NCBI GenBank assembly: GCA_043228905.1
Contig: JBHGNT010000013.1
Coordinates: 9,548,001 to 9,612,000 of the forward strand
From: Azolla caroliniana
Taxonomy: Eukaryota; Polypodiophyta
Length of the DNA stretch: 64,000 nt
Reading direction: 5' to 3'
The first letter of the stretch is position 1, and each line of letters opens with the position of its first letter. Below the pieces are notes generated by a model. The model did not search any database. It was given only the letters and a program-made list of their open reading frames with translations, and was not told where the DNA came from. The translations under genes and the position numbers were made by a program. This document shows, in pieces, positions 44,797-53,833 of this stretch.

Positions 44797-45720
44797 ATGG
44801 ACGATTTGTTGGGAGGCATGTTCAAGCTCACCGGCTCCAACTATTCGGTGTGGAAGTCGAAGATGAGGGACATGCTCGTGGTTAAAGATCTTTGGTTGCC
44901 AGTTCAGTTCAGGGACAAGAGACCGGACAAAATCGACGCCACGATATGGGAGGTGATGCACATGAAGACAACGGCGTACATACGGTGCTTCATCGACATG
45001 AGTCTATACAACAACTTCAATGAAGAGAGCAAGGCTCATGAGCTCTGGGAGAAGATCAGCATTATGTTTCAAAACAAAAATGTTGTTAATCAGGTTTCGG
45101 TATTTCGGAAGCTAGTAAGACTCCGGTACCAAGATGGCTCCAGCATGGCGGAGCACATGAATGCCTTCCAGGGGCTGATCCACCAGGCAACATCATTGGA
45201 AGTACCTCTCGCCGATGAGGTACTAGCGCTACTCCTGCTCGGTTCCCTCCCAGATAGCTGGGAGACATTGGTTGTCACTTTGGGCAACGCCGGACCGGAA
45301 GGGAAACGGTTATCCCTAGCAAGAGTGAAGTTGAGCTTGCTAGATGAGGAGGCGCGTCAGAAAGATAAGGATACGAGCTCTGACTCCAAAGCGCTCCTTA
45401 CCGAATCGGAACACGAAAGACAAAGGAACCATAGCTCCCAGAACCGGGAAAAGTCGAGGACACAGTCAAAGTCAAGGGGCAGGCCTACTTGCTTCTATTG
45501 CGGCAAGCTGGGACACTTCCAGAAGAACTGTCGGCACTTCCGAAAAGACAAGCAAACCGACGGTACCGATTCGAAATGGACACCGGAACGGAACGATAAA
45601 GATCGGTTTAGCGTTTACAACACCAACCGGATGCAAGCTGCTGCTGAAGGATGTTATCTTCATGGAGGACAAGACCCTTGCCGATTGGGAGTCGGAGAAG
45701 AAGATAATGAACTCCGATGA
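44797..45720 (+). CDS. Copia C Gag with CCHC knuckle
   Basis: ATG at 44797 (MDDLLGGMFKLTGSNYSVW) is the likely start, 16 bases after the primer site; the longer upstream frame lies in the LTR. The frame continues through a copia-type gag (YIRCFIDMSLYNNFNEES, EHMNAFQGLIHQATSL, ALLLLGSLPDSWETL) to CFYCGKLGHFQKNC near 45490-45531, an intact CX2CX4HX4C knuckle. After about 45620 the frame leaves the homologous pol sequence, which continues in another frame. Gag packages the RNA; this copy looks intact up to the deletion junction. It is the best-preserved gag in the window. Confidence 0.85.
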   Translation: MDDLLGGMFKLTGSNYSVWKSKMRDMLVVKDLWLPVQFRDKRPDKIDATIWEVMHMKTTAYIRCFIDMSLYNNFNEESKAHELWEKISIMFQNKNVVNQVSVFRKLVRLRYQDGSSMAEHMNAFQGLIHQATSLEVPLADEVLALLLLGSLPDSWETLVVTLGNAGPEGKRLSLARVKLSLLDEEARQKDKDTSSDSKALLTESEHERQRNHSSQNREKSRTQSKSRGRPTCFYCGKLGHFQKNCRHFRKDKQTDGTDSKWTPERNDKDRFSVYNTNRMQAAAEGCYLHGGQDPCRLGVGEEDNELR

Positions 45721-46743
45721 GATTCGGACACACCTGGCTAAGAGCCGGTTGACACTCGAGGAACCAGCCGGTTACGGTGACGATACCGAACTGGTAGAAG
45801 AAGAAGTAGAGGAAGCTGAAATCGGAACCGGCCAAGATCTCGAATCGGATTCGGATGAAGAACAAATAGAGGAGCCAGTTGCCAAAAGCCAAAGATGGAG
45901 ATATCCTCTCAGAGAGAGAAGGGCCCCCCGGAGATTTCCGGATGCTGAGCATGTGCTGCTAACCGATGAGGGAGAGCCGGAAAGCTTCGAAGAAGCGAAG
46001 GATGACACCCACAGCCGCAAATGGTTAAGTGTCATGCAGGATGAGATGGATTCCCTGCATGAGAACCATACATACGAATTGGTGGAGTTGCCGAAAGGAA
46101 AGCGAGCACTCCGAAACAAGTGGGTGTACAAGTTGAAACCGGGAGATGCCGGCAACCCCCCGAGACACAAAGCCAGGATCGTGGTGAAGGGGTTCCAGCA
46201 AAAGAAGGGCATGGACTTCGACGAGATATTTGCCCTAGTAGTAAAGATGACCTCCATCCGGACGGTGCTGAGTATAGTGGCAAGCATGGACCTCGAGGTA
46301 GAGCAGCTGGACGTGAAGACGACATTCCTTCACGGTGACCTCGAAGAGGAGATCTACATGCAGCAACCGGAAGGATTCGTGGAGAAAGTGAAGGAGCACC
46401 TGGTTTGCCGGTTGAAGAAGAGCCTGTACGGACTAAAGCAAGCTCCCCGACAATGGTACCGGAAGTTCGACTCCTTCATGACCAATCAAGGGTACCACAA
46501 GACACAGGTTGATCATTGTGTGTTTGTGAAGAAGTTCGAAGGAGGCGACTTCCTGATACTCCTTCTGTACGTGGATGACATGTTGATCGTCGGACGGGAC
46601 CAAGCCAAAATACGGATGTTGAAGAAGGCTCTCAACCGAACTTTTGCGATGAAGGACTTGGGTCCTGCAAGACAGATACTGGGGATGCACATCATCCGGG
46701 ACCGGTCAAAGAAGCAATTGTGGTTGTCACAAGAGAAATACGT
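45625..46743 (+). pseudogene. Copia C Pol: protease remnant fused to RT
   Basis: From about 45625 the frame reads TTPTGCKLLLKDV (protease end in copia E2) joined directly to IFMEDKTLADWESEK (integrase-RT linker). Most of the protease and the whole integrase are therefore deleted, with short homology around aggatgt. RT follows with KARIVVKGFQQKKGMDFDEI, EQLDVKTTFLHGDLEEE, KKSLYGLKQAPRQWYRK, an intact YVDDML near 46567, and SQEKYV, where element N interrupts. It is shifted relative to gag. The copy would need integrase in trans. Confidence 0.85.
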
Positions 46744-47472
46744 TGTCGTGAAGATTTTCGTCCACAAGCGGAAACCCGAGCAACAAGAGCCAAAGAGCGA
46801 TGTGCAACGTTGCACACGTACATAATGTGTTTGTAATAGTAATAAGGGTAAAGGGTATGGTGCTAGAAATGCCCCATAAGATCCCTAAGGTATAAAGGTG
46901 ATGTGGTCTTGTGCGCACATCCACGCGCGAGAGAGAGAGAGGTACTATGCGGTACATAGGTACCTAGTTGTTTGTGAGGAGGTGGGAGTTAAGGGGGCCA
47001 TCAATCTCACCCTCCCCAAATCAAGGCAAATATCCCCTTTGAATGAAAGGGGGATATTTTAGTCTCACTTTTGTAAACGGTCTTCCCACCTTGTGCTATA
47101 AAAGGAGAGGGAAGGCACCATTGTGGGGGTTGCCTATTTTGGAGTGTGCGAGGTATACCACATAGGTCGAGCGTTAGGGTTAGGGTTAGGGTTAGGGTTT
47201 CTTTATCTTTATCTTCATCTTCGTCGGTTAGGGTTTCGAGTAGTCATTTGGTGCGGCCTATGCGGCCACCATTTTGTAATCGTTCATTTTGTTTTAATAT
47301 ATCTTGTTGATCATCTTGTCTCCATCTTCCTCTTGTTCGATCTAATCTCTTGTTCATTCTTCTTCTTCTTGAGCAAAGCTTCCATTCCATGTCCGATTCC
47401 TTCTCCTCTACTCCTTAGTCCAAGACCCCCGTGGTCCTGCCCTTCTCCACGCACGCGCGTAGCAACGCGACA
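46744..47472 (+). repeat. 5' LTR of element N
   Basis: TGTCGTGAAGATTTTCG ... aacgcgaca. TATA at 47097-47104. Telomere-like gttagg units at 47168-47198. Confidence 0.95.
47097..47104 (+). promoter_or_regulatory. TATA box of element N 5' LTR
   Basis: tataaaag after cttgtgc; repeated at the same place in the 3' LTR (about 51023). Confidence 0.7.
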
Positions 47473-47476
47473 TATT

Positions 47477-47489
47477 TGGTGAACCCGAC
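47477..47489 (+). other. Primer binding site of element N
   Basis: tggtgaacccgac, four bases after the LTR. Same class as element E (14418-14434). Confidence 0.75.
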
Positions 47490-47765
47490 ATGAAGAGGCG
47501 GCAAGGGAGGAAGGAGATGGAAGCCGGAGACATCGCGGAAGTAATTACGAGAATGGCAAGGGATTTCCAAGAGGAGAGGAAGACGGGAAGAGGCGTACAA
47601 GTACGATCGACGCGAGTTCGATCTATGGATGTCGTCAGCAAAGGCTCCTCGAAGCGCAATGAAGGCATTCCGGTAGTTCGATCTCCGGTTTTCCCAACTT
47701 TCGGTCCGGGATCAAGAATCGGTGGGGGCGAGCAAGGTCTCACTATTCTTGAAGTCGGTGAATGA
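47490..47765 (+). CDS. Element N ORF1, 91 aa
   Basis: The ATG overlaps the end of the primer site. The peptide is basic (MKRRQGRKEMEAGD, DFQEERKTGRGVQV) and unrecognised. It overlaps the next frame by 44 bases. It occupies the gag position and could be a shortened, diverged gag start, but I see no knuckle. Confidence 0.4.
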   Translation: MKRRQGRKEMEAGDIAEVITRMARDFQEERKTGRGVQVRSTRVRSMDVVSKGSSKRNEGIPVVRSPVFPTFGPGSRIGGGEQGLTILEVGE

Positions 47766-49368
47766 AAGGGGAAGAATGGCCATTTTTCCCTACCTCGAAG
47801 ACGATGAAGGGGCGTACGGCCTCACCGAAGATTGGAACGAGGTGGAATGGGCGTGCATACAATGCGATGAGAGGCGGTCGGCCACAACGCGGCCCGCGAG
47901 CGGCGGAGAAGAGAGAGCGGCGACCGACTACGCACTACCGCCGGAAGAGAGCTCAACGCAAATCGGTTCGGAGGAGCTCGACATCGAAGCCTTGGTGCGG
48001 GAAGCGTACGAGATCGTAGAGGCACAAATCGAAGCCGAAGAAGGGCTTATTGCGGAGTCGGGGCCGAGCGGATCAGAGGATGAGGAGGCCGAAAGAGAAT
48101 GGTACATCGGTACCACGGGAGAGGGTGCGGGACGAGCCACCCTCTCGACATGCGGAGAAAGATCGGCCGAGGACGAGGTCGGGGACGGTGAGGCGGCGAT
48201 CGCCAGTTCAAGCGGACATGAGGGAGTTCGGGCATGGAGGCCCGAAACATCGAGCGGGGAGAAGACGGGCGGTGCTGCCGGGACCTTACGCACACCGGGC
48301 CTAAAGACTCCGGCAACAGGCCCGAGAGCCGGTGTGAGACCTAGAGTGACGGGCGGTGGCGGTGGCAAGGCGGGCGACCACGATGGTGACATGGAAGAGG
48401 GTGTAGAAAGAGCGGTCACTCTCTCGTCTTGCGGCGAATGGACAGCCATGGAGGCCGATAACTACGGATTCAGGACATGGCGGCCCGAAACATCGAGTGA
48501 GGAGGAGACAAGCGGCGGTGCCGCGACCTTACACACACCGGCCCTAGAGGCACCGGCGGTCGGCCCGATTGCCGGTGTGAGACCTAGAGCGACGGGCGGT
48601 GGCGGCAGCAAGGCGGGCAACAGAGACAACGGTAAGGAGACCGTGGAAGAGGAGGCGGCAAGCATAATTGATGCTTGCATATACGGAGGTGAGGTAGCCA
48701 CGGACGACGATGTCCGAATGGAGGTGGCTACGGGCATAGCATCGACGAGCGGCGGCGTTGCTATCTTACACGCACCGGTTCAAGAGACCCCGGCGGCCGG
48801 CCTGAGTGCCCGCGTGAGACCTAGGGTAATGAACGGTGGCAGCGGCAAGGCGGACGACTACGGTGACGATGTGGGAGAGGGTGCGGAGCGAGCGACCCTC
48901 TCGACTTGCGAAAAGAGGACGGCCATGGATGAGGCCGATATCTACGGAGCAATGGACGCCACTTTGAGAGTGGGCGAAAGTTTTGGGATGCGGTTGCACA
49001 AAATGTTCTATGAGGATTTCGCGAGCATACTCGAGGCTTGCGAAATCGAGGAAGAAGAGGAGACGAGCGGCGGTGCCGCGACCTTCCACACACCGGTCCT
49101 AGGGACTCCGGCAACCGGCCCGAGAGCCGGTGTGAGACCTAGAGAGACGGACGGTGGCGGTGGCAAGGCGGGCAACCGAAATGACGAAGAGGAGGTTTGT
49201 AGCGGACGGAGGCGAGATCCCTCGACACCGGGGCCGGAGACTTCGGCGGTTGCGCCCGAGCGCGGACATAAGACCGGAGAGATGGGCGGTGGCCGTGAGG
49301 ATGAGAGGCCCGGAGTGGGCACGTGCGAAAAGACCGAAGGAGAGGTCCGGAGCGGCATCGAGGAGTGA
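47722..49368 (+). CDS. Element N ORF2, 548 aa with internal repeats
   Basis: Begins MGASKVSLFLKSVNERGRM, then an acidic region and at least four imperfect repeats of about 240-300 bp. Each carries a Pro-rich TPxLxxPAxGPRAGVRPR followed by Gly-rich GGGGGKAG and an acidic end. The DNA repeats start near 48270, 48525, 48765 and 49078. No catalytic domain, transmembrane segment or knuckle is visible. A long uninterrupted frame in a young element hints at a protein product. The related ORF at 3235-4602 shares the Gly-rich repeat. Function unknown. Confidence 0.5.
   Translation: MGASKVSLFLKSVNERGRMAIFPYLEDDEGAYGLTEDWNEVEWACIQCDERRSATTRPASGGEERAATDYALPPEESSTQIGSEELDIEALVREAYEIVEAQIEAEEGLIAESGPSGSEDEEAEREWYIGTTGEGAGRATLSTCGERSAEDEVGDGEAAIASSSGHEGVRAWRPETSSGEKTGGAAGTLRTPGLKTPATGPRAGVRPRVTGGGGGKAGDHDGDMEEGVERAVTLSSCGEWTAMEADNYGFRTWRPETSSEEETSGGAATLHTPALEAPAVGPIAGVRPRATGGGGSKAGNRDNGKETVEEEAASIIDACIYGGEVATDDDVRMEVATGIASTSGGVAILHAPVQETPAAGLSARVRPRVMNGGSGKADDYGDDVGEGAERATLSTCEKRTAMDEADIYGAMDATLRVGESFGMRLHKMFYEDFASILEACEIEEEEETSGGAATFHTPVLGTPATGPRAGVRPRETDGGGGKAGNRNDEEEVCSGRRRDPSTPGPETSAVAPERGHKTGEMGGGREDERPGVGTCEKTEGEVRSGIEE
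48270..49190 (+). repeat. Imperfect repeats inside element N ORF2
   Basis: Four units share acacaccggncct, gccggtgtgagacctag and cggtggcggtggcaaggcgg. A fifth relative lies at about 3320-3420. Confidence 0.8.
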
Positions 49369-49392
49369 GTCGGGAACCGACCCGACCGAAAG

Positions 49393-50169
49393 ATGAGCCG
49401 GTCGGTAATCCGACCCGACCGGGAGGCGGAACGGAAGAAGAGTGAATCGGGTACCGGAGCGGATGCCCGGTGTGGGAAGGACGAAGAGACCAACGCGGAG
49501 GTTGGGTCTACGGCGGATGAGCGTGAAGTGAAGCATGCACTACGGCCGGCGGAGGGTCAAGGAACAAGCATGCACTCGGGGGAGCGTCAACGAGTGACCG
49601 GAAACGGTGGACCGATTGAGCCTTTGAGAGGCAAGGACTCGGTGGTGGACCGAGAGTGGGAGGAACCCACCACACCTACCCGTGAGGCATCAGCGGTCGC
49701 GGATCGAAAGGAGAACGAAGAAACGGTGGGTGGCGGCGAGGAGATGGAGACCGACGCAGAGGTCGGGTCTACGACGGAAGCGCGACATGAGACGCATGCA
49801 ATACGGCCGGTGGAGGGCCAAGACACAAGCATGCATACGGCGGATGGGCGACAACGATTGACTTACGATGACGGTCGGGTCAAGCCTTCGAGAGGCAAGC
49901 ACGGGACGAAGGATGGCGCGGCGAAACACCAAGATCGACGACATGGGCCGAGCGCGATCGGCATGAGCGGAGAGTCGTATCTAGGAAAACGGAGGAGGTG
50001 CGTGGAGAACGGAGGGCTACGCACCGGGAAGAGAAAACGTGGTGTCCCGAAGGACATGCGAGGCCAATCGGGCCAAGAGGGCGCGGGTCGAGGCGAAGCG
50101 GTAACGAGAGCCACGAAGAAGGATGGGGTTATGGCAAGCTCTACCGCGAGAGAGCACGGCGAACAATGA
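49393..50169 (+). CDS. Element N ORF3, 258 aa, charged
   Basis: Arg/Glu/Gly-rich frame (MSRSVIRPDREAERKKSESG) with a duplicated block (EVGSTADEREVKHALRPAEG and EVGSTTEARHETHAIRPVEG). It matches parts of the ORF at 3235-4602 (ALRPTKGQEASMH, ERQRVTGNGGPVEPLRGKH). It is downstream of ORF2 after a TGA and about 24 bases, so ORF2 and ORF3 may be one frame broken in this copy. No known domain. Confidence 0.45.
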   Translation: MSRSVIRPDREAERKKSESGTGADARCGKDEETNAEVGSTADEREVKHALRPAEGQGTSMHSGERQRVTGNGGPIEPLRGKDSVVDREWEEPTTPTREASAVADRKENEETVGGGEEMETDAEVGSTTEARHETHAIRPVEGQDTSMHTADGRQRLTYDDGRVKPSRGKHGTKDGAAKHQDRRHGPSAIGMSGESYLGKRRRCVENGGLRTGKRKRGVPKDMRGQSGQEGAGRGEAVTRATKKDGVMASSTAREHGEQ

Positions 50170-50668
50170 GGAAAGCCTACAGAAGGCAAGCGCGGAGCGG
50201 AGAGAGTCGGCACGCCGAGGTGTGCGGGCGGAATCCGGCATGCGACCGGGAGCGTATCCGGAGGATATACGAGGCGAACAAAGGAAGAGCAACCGGGTCA
50301 GCGATGGCGTTCGGGAGGACCGAACGGGGAGGAAAGCACGGGCATCAGATACGGTGGGTCGGATGTAGTCGGTGGTTCAAGGACCCACGGTGGACGTGGC
50401 GGATCGAGTGGAGGCAACGACTCGGCGAACATCGTCGAGTGTGGTGGATCGGATGGTGCCGACGGTTCGAGACCATTCGGCGAGGATGGTGGACCGGAAG
50501 GCGGCGGTGGTTCGTGTGGACGGGGTGGTCTTGCTCGAAGTGGAAGACAAAATCGGGCGGGCCCACAAGGACGCTAAGGACTCAGCCGGTCGTCGTGGCC
50601 GAAAATCTCGTGTTCTCTCCCCTATTTTTTGGCACATATCGGTGGATGTGTGGTTAGGTGGGGGCGGA
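50170..50668 (+). other. Element N 3' internal region and polypurine tract
   Basis: GC-rich, ggtgg-repetitive sequence ending in the gtggttaggtgggggcgga tract before the LTR. It matches 4820-5169. Confidence 0.65.
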
Positions 50669-51399
50669 TGTCGTGAAGATTTTCGTCCACAAGCGGAAAC
50701 CCGAGCAACGAGAGCCAAAGAGCGATGTGCAACGTTGCACACGTACATAATGTGTTTGTAATAGTAATAAGGGTAAAGGGTATGGTGCTAGAAATGCCCC
50801 ATAAGATCCCTAAGGTATAAAGGTGATGTGGTCTTGTGCGCACATCCACGCGCGAGAGAGAGAGAGAGGTACTATGCGGTACATAGGTACCTAGTTGTTT
50901 GTGAGGAGGTGGGAGTTAAGGGGGCCATCAATCTCACCCTCCCCAAATCAAGGCAAATATCCCCTTTGAATGAAAGGGGGATATTTTAGTCTCACTTTTG
51001 TAAACGGTCTTCCCACCTTGTGCTATAAAAGGAGAGGGAAGGCACCATTGTGGGGGTTGCCTATTTTGGAGTGTGCGAGGTATACCACATAGGTCGAGCG
51101 TTAGGGTTAGGGTTAGGGTTAGGGTTTCTTTATCTTTATCTTCATCTTCGTCGGTTAGGGTTTCGAGTAGTCATTTGGTGCGGCCTATGCGGCCACCATT
51201 TTGTAATCGTTCATTTTGTTTTAATATATCTTGTTGATCATCTTGTCTCCATCTTCCTCTTGTTCGATCTAATCTCTTGTTCATTCTTCTTCTTCTTGAG
51301 CAAAGCTTCCATTCCATGTCCGATTCCTTCTCCTCTACTCCTTAGTCCAAGACCCCCGTGGTCCCACCCTTCTCCATGCACGCGCATAGCAACGCGACA
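50669..51399 (+). repeat. 3' LTR of element N
   Basis: 731 bp, matching 46744-47472 with only a handful of changes (for example tgcccttctccacgca versus cacccttctccatgca near the end). Confidence 0.95.
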
Positions 51400-51403
51400 A
51401 CGT

Positions 51404-52205
51404 GACAAAGGTGCTTCAGCGGTTCAACATGTTAGAAGCAAAACCGGTTGGATCGACACTCCCAACAAACTGCAGATTATCCGGTAAGCAAAGCCCGAAG
51501 ACGAAAGCAAAGAAGGCTGATATGATGAAGGTTCCATATGCCTCTGCCGTCATGAGAGTGATGTACGCAATGGTGTGTACTCGACCGGATATTGGATACG
51601 CAGTCGGAGTGGTGAGCCGGTTTATGAGCAATCCCGACAAGGAGCACTGGAACGCGGTCAAATGGATACTCCGGTACCTGAAGGGCACTTCGAATATGTG
51701 TCTCCGATTCGGCTCCGGTAAACCTCAACTTGACGATTTTACCGATTCGGACATGTCGGCTGATGTGGATACCAGCCGGTCTACATCCGGGTATGTAATG
51801 ACATATGCAGGGGGAGCTGTTTCGTGACAGTCGAGGCTGCAGAAGGCGGTTGCGTTGTAAACCACGGAGGCGGAGTACATGGCGGTTGTGGAAGCCGGCA
51901 AGGAAATATTATGGATGAAGGACTTCATCAGAGAGCTCGGTATCCGGCAAGATGAATACCGGCTCTATTGTGATAGTCAAATTGCCATCCACCTTGCTGA
52001 GAATGCAGCGTACCATTCCAGGACGAAGCACATCCAGCGTAGGTATCACTAGATCCGGGAGAGAGTAGAAGATCGAGAGTTCGCGTTGACGAAGATCGAC
52101 TCGGCCGAGAACGGGTCAGATATGCTAACCAAAGTTCTGATACCCGACAAGCTGGATGCATGTCGGAAGCGGATCGGACTAGTAAGACATCCCATGCCGG
52201 AGTGA
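51404..52205 (+). pseudogene. Copia C RT end and RNase H, second part
   Basis: Resumes VTKVLQRFNMLEAKPV directly after N, then KVPYASAVMRVMYAMVC, RFMSNPDKEHWNAVKWIL, GYVMTYAGGAVS, TTEAEYMAVVEAGK, YCDSQIAIHLAENAAYH and NGSDMLTKVL. Stops occur at 51825 (TGG to TGA), near 51857 and near 52050 (TGG to TAG). It ends before the tract gaagggggagttt. Confidence 0.9.
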
Positions 52206-52215
52206 AGGGGGAGTT
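52203..52215 (+). other. Polypurine tract of copia C
   Basis: tgaagggggagtt directly before the 3' LTR at 52216. Confidence 0.8.
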
Positions 52216-52861
52216 TGTTAGGAAACAGGTCCCTCCGGATGGGAAGTGAGAAGAACAGTGTTGATGAGCAAACTCGGCCAAGGCTGATAGGTCGAGGCCG
52301 AAACCAGGTGTGGAGTACCCGGCAACGGAAGACCCGGTGAGAACCGGATGACGAGTACCCGGCAAGAGCCGGATGGTGAAGGCCCGGTGAGAAGTTCTCA
52401 CCAGATGAAGGGACATATTCGTAAATATGTTTTCTGAGAGTCCATCAGGGCTATATTTGTAAATAGCCGAAAATTCATATTAGTATAAATATGACTTAGG
52501 GCAAACTTAGTGTTGTAGTAGTTGTCATTCTTGTTAGTGCAAGATTTGAGTGCGTAACTATGTACAAAGAGAGAGAGAGAGAGAGAGAGGAAGAGGTCGT
52601 TGCCTCTGTTGTAACCGCCGCCTGTGGCGAAGAAAGCAAGCTCGAGGTCGTTGCCTTGGTGCTTTGCTATTGTACATTGTGATATAGTGATAGTTTGTAG
52701 TCTGTGGGCTGTCGTGGTTTTTCCCTAGTTTGGGTTTTCCACGTTAACATCCCGTGTACTCTTCTCTTTACTGTGTTGTGCGTTCATTACCCGTTTTCTG
52801 TGTTTGATTCTAGCCTCGGTTGTGGCCGAGTGTTGTTCATTGGGAGCGTGTGTTCCTGTCA
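52216..52861 (+). repeat. 3' LTR of copia C
   Basis: TGTTAGGAAACAGG ... gttcctgtca, 646 bp, the same length as its 5' partner. TATA at 52484-52491. Confidence 0.95.
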
Positions 52862-53292
52862 CCGATCTTCCTTGTATCTTGACCAACTATCAACATGTCC
52901 TCTACATATAATAGGAGAATCAAGAAATCCACTTCGTTGTACCTTTTGACAAACACACAGTTATCAACATGTGTTTTCTGGAACCCTTGTTCCACCATGA
53001 AGGACTCAAACTTCTTGTACCATCAGCGTGGAGCTTGTTTTAGGGCGTACAAGCTTTTCTTCAGTCGACACACTAGATTCTCTTTCCCTTTCTCCACAAA
53101 GCCTTCAGGTTGCTGCATGTAGATCTCTTCATCCAACTCCCCATGCCAAAATGTTGTCTTGACATCCAACTATTCGATCTCCAGATCCATGCTAGCAGCT
53201 ATGCTCAGAACAATTCTAATGAATATCATCTTCACGACTAGAGCGAATATTTCGTAGAGTCAACGCCCTTTTTATGTTGGAAACCCTTCACC
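52862..53292 (-). pseudogene. Copia F RT core, second piece
   Basis: The minus strand reads VKGFQHKKGVDS, a decayed palm, [25 protein letters not shown] and the active site as YVEDML (Asp to Glu, near 52895). Ends at 53292 in ggtgaagggtttcc, where the chromovirus pair is inserted; the frame continues at 62819 across the tcacc duplication. Confidence 0.85.
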
Positions 53293-53738
53293 TGTCATGA
53301 TATGGCAAAACTCGAACCCATGACCTTATGTTACATGGGTCAAGCTCTTGACCATTAGACTATATGTTATAATACGAAAGATGTTGCTTTCATTTAAATT
53401 TTACTATAGAAAATTAATGTATTTCCAGATTTCTTTGGAACATTCTAGAAACTTCAGGAGTACTCCTGAGAACACTATAAAAGAAGGCACAAGGCATTAT
53501 TTCAAACCAATTTGGTTCAACGCCAATCTTAAGCCTCCTAGCTACTATTGTATATTCTCTTAACATAATATATATCTTTTGTTCTCTCTCTCTCTCTCTC
53601 TCTCACTCACTCACTATTTCCTTCTCTCGAGAGTTCTACACCTCCCTTAGTACTAATCCTCATCTTTTAGTACTAATTCCTTCTCTGTCTTAGTATTGTT
53701 CCTAACAGTACTTCTCTGTCTTAGTACTATTCTTGACT
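53293..53738 (+). repeat. Chromovirus 5' LTR (G)
   Basis: TGTCATGATATGG ... attcttgact (CA changed to CT). TATA at 53476-53483, CT-repeat 53583-53607. It holds the tRNA-like module in its first 70 bp. Confidence 0.9.
53300..53365 (-). other. tRNA-like module at start of chromovirus LTR
   Basis: Minus-strand A-box tagtctaatgg (53352-53362) and B-box-like tgggttcgagt (53310-53320). It begins only a few bases inside the LTR. Confidence 0.55.
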
Positions 53739-53833
53739 GTTTGAACCGATTTTGTCTCATTCCTTCTCTTCCTTTATCTTCTTACTTCTCCCTCCCTTCA
53801 TACTAATCTCTTATTCATCTTTTCTCTCATACT

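Larger units (their letters stand above)
46744..51399 (+). mobile_element. Non-autonomous gypsy-type LTR element N
   Basis: LTRs of 729 and 731 bp, exact 4-bp duplication acgt (46740-46743, 51400-51403), a primer site and a polypurine tract. The 3.2-kb internal region has no RT, RNase H or integrase. LTR ends, primer site and polypurine region match elements A and E, so those gypsy elements probably supplied enzymes. The LTRs are nearly identical, making this one of the youngest insertions here. Confidence 0.95.
44120..52861 (+). mobile_element. Copia element C with nested element N
   Basis: Two 646-bp LTRs (44120-44765, 52216-52861), primer site, gag, a pol lacking most of protease and integrase, RT, RNase H and polypurine tract. 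The target duplication is ccaat/ccgat (44115-44119, 52862-52866). The copia F frame continues across it. The RT frame is split at 46743/51400 by element N (acgt duplication). Confidence 0.95.

Noticed and set aside
47928-49536. Reverse-strand frames opposite element N ORF2
   Set aside because: Same reason: composition-driven, no domains.
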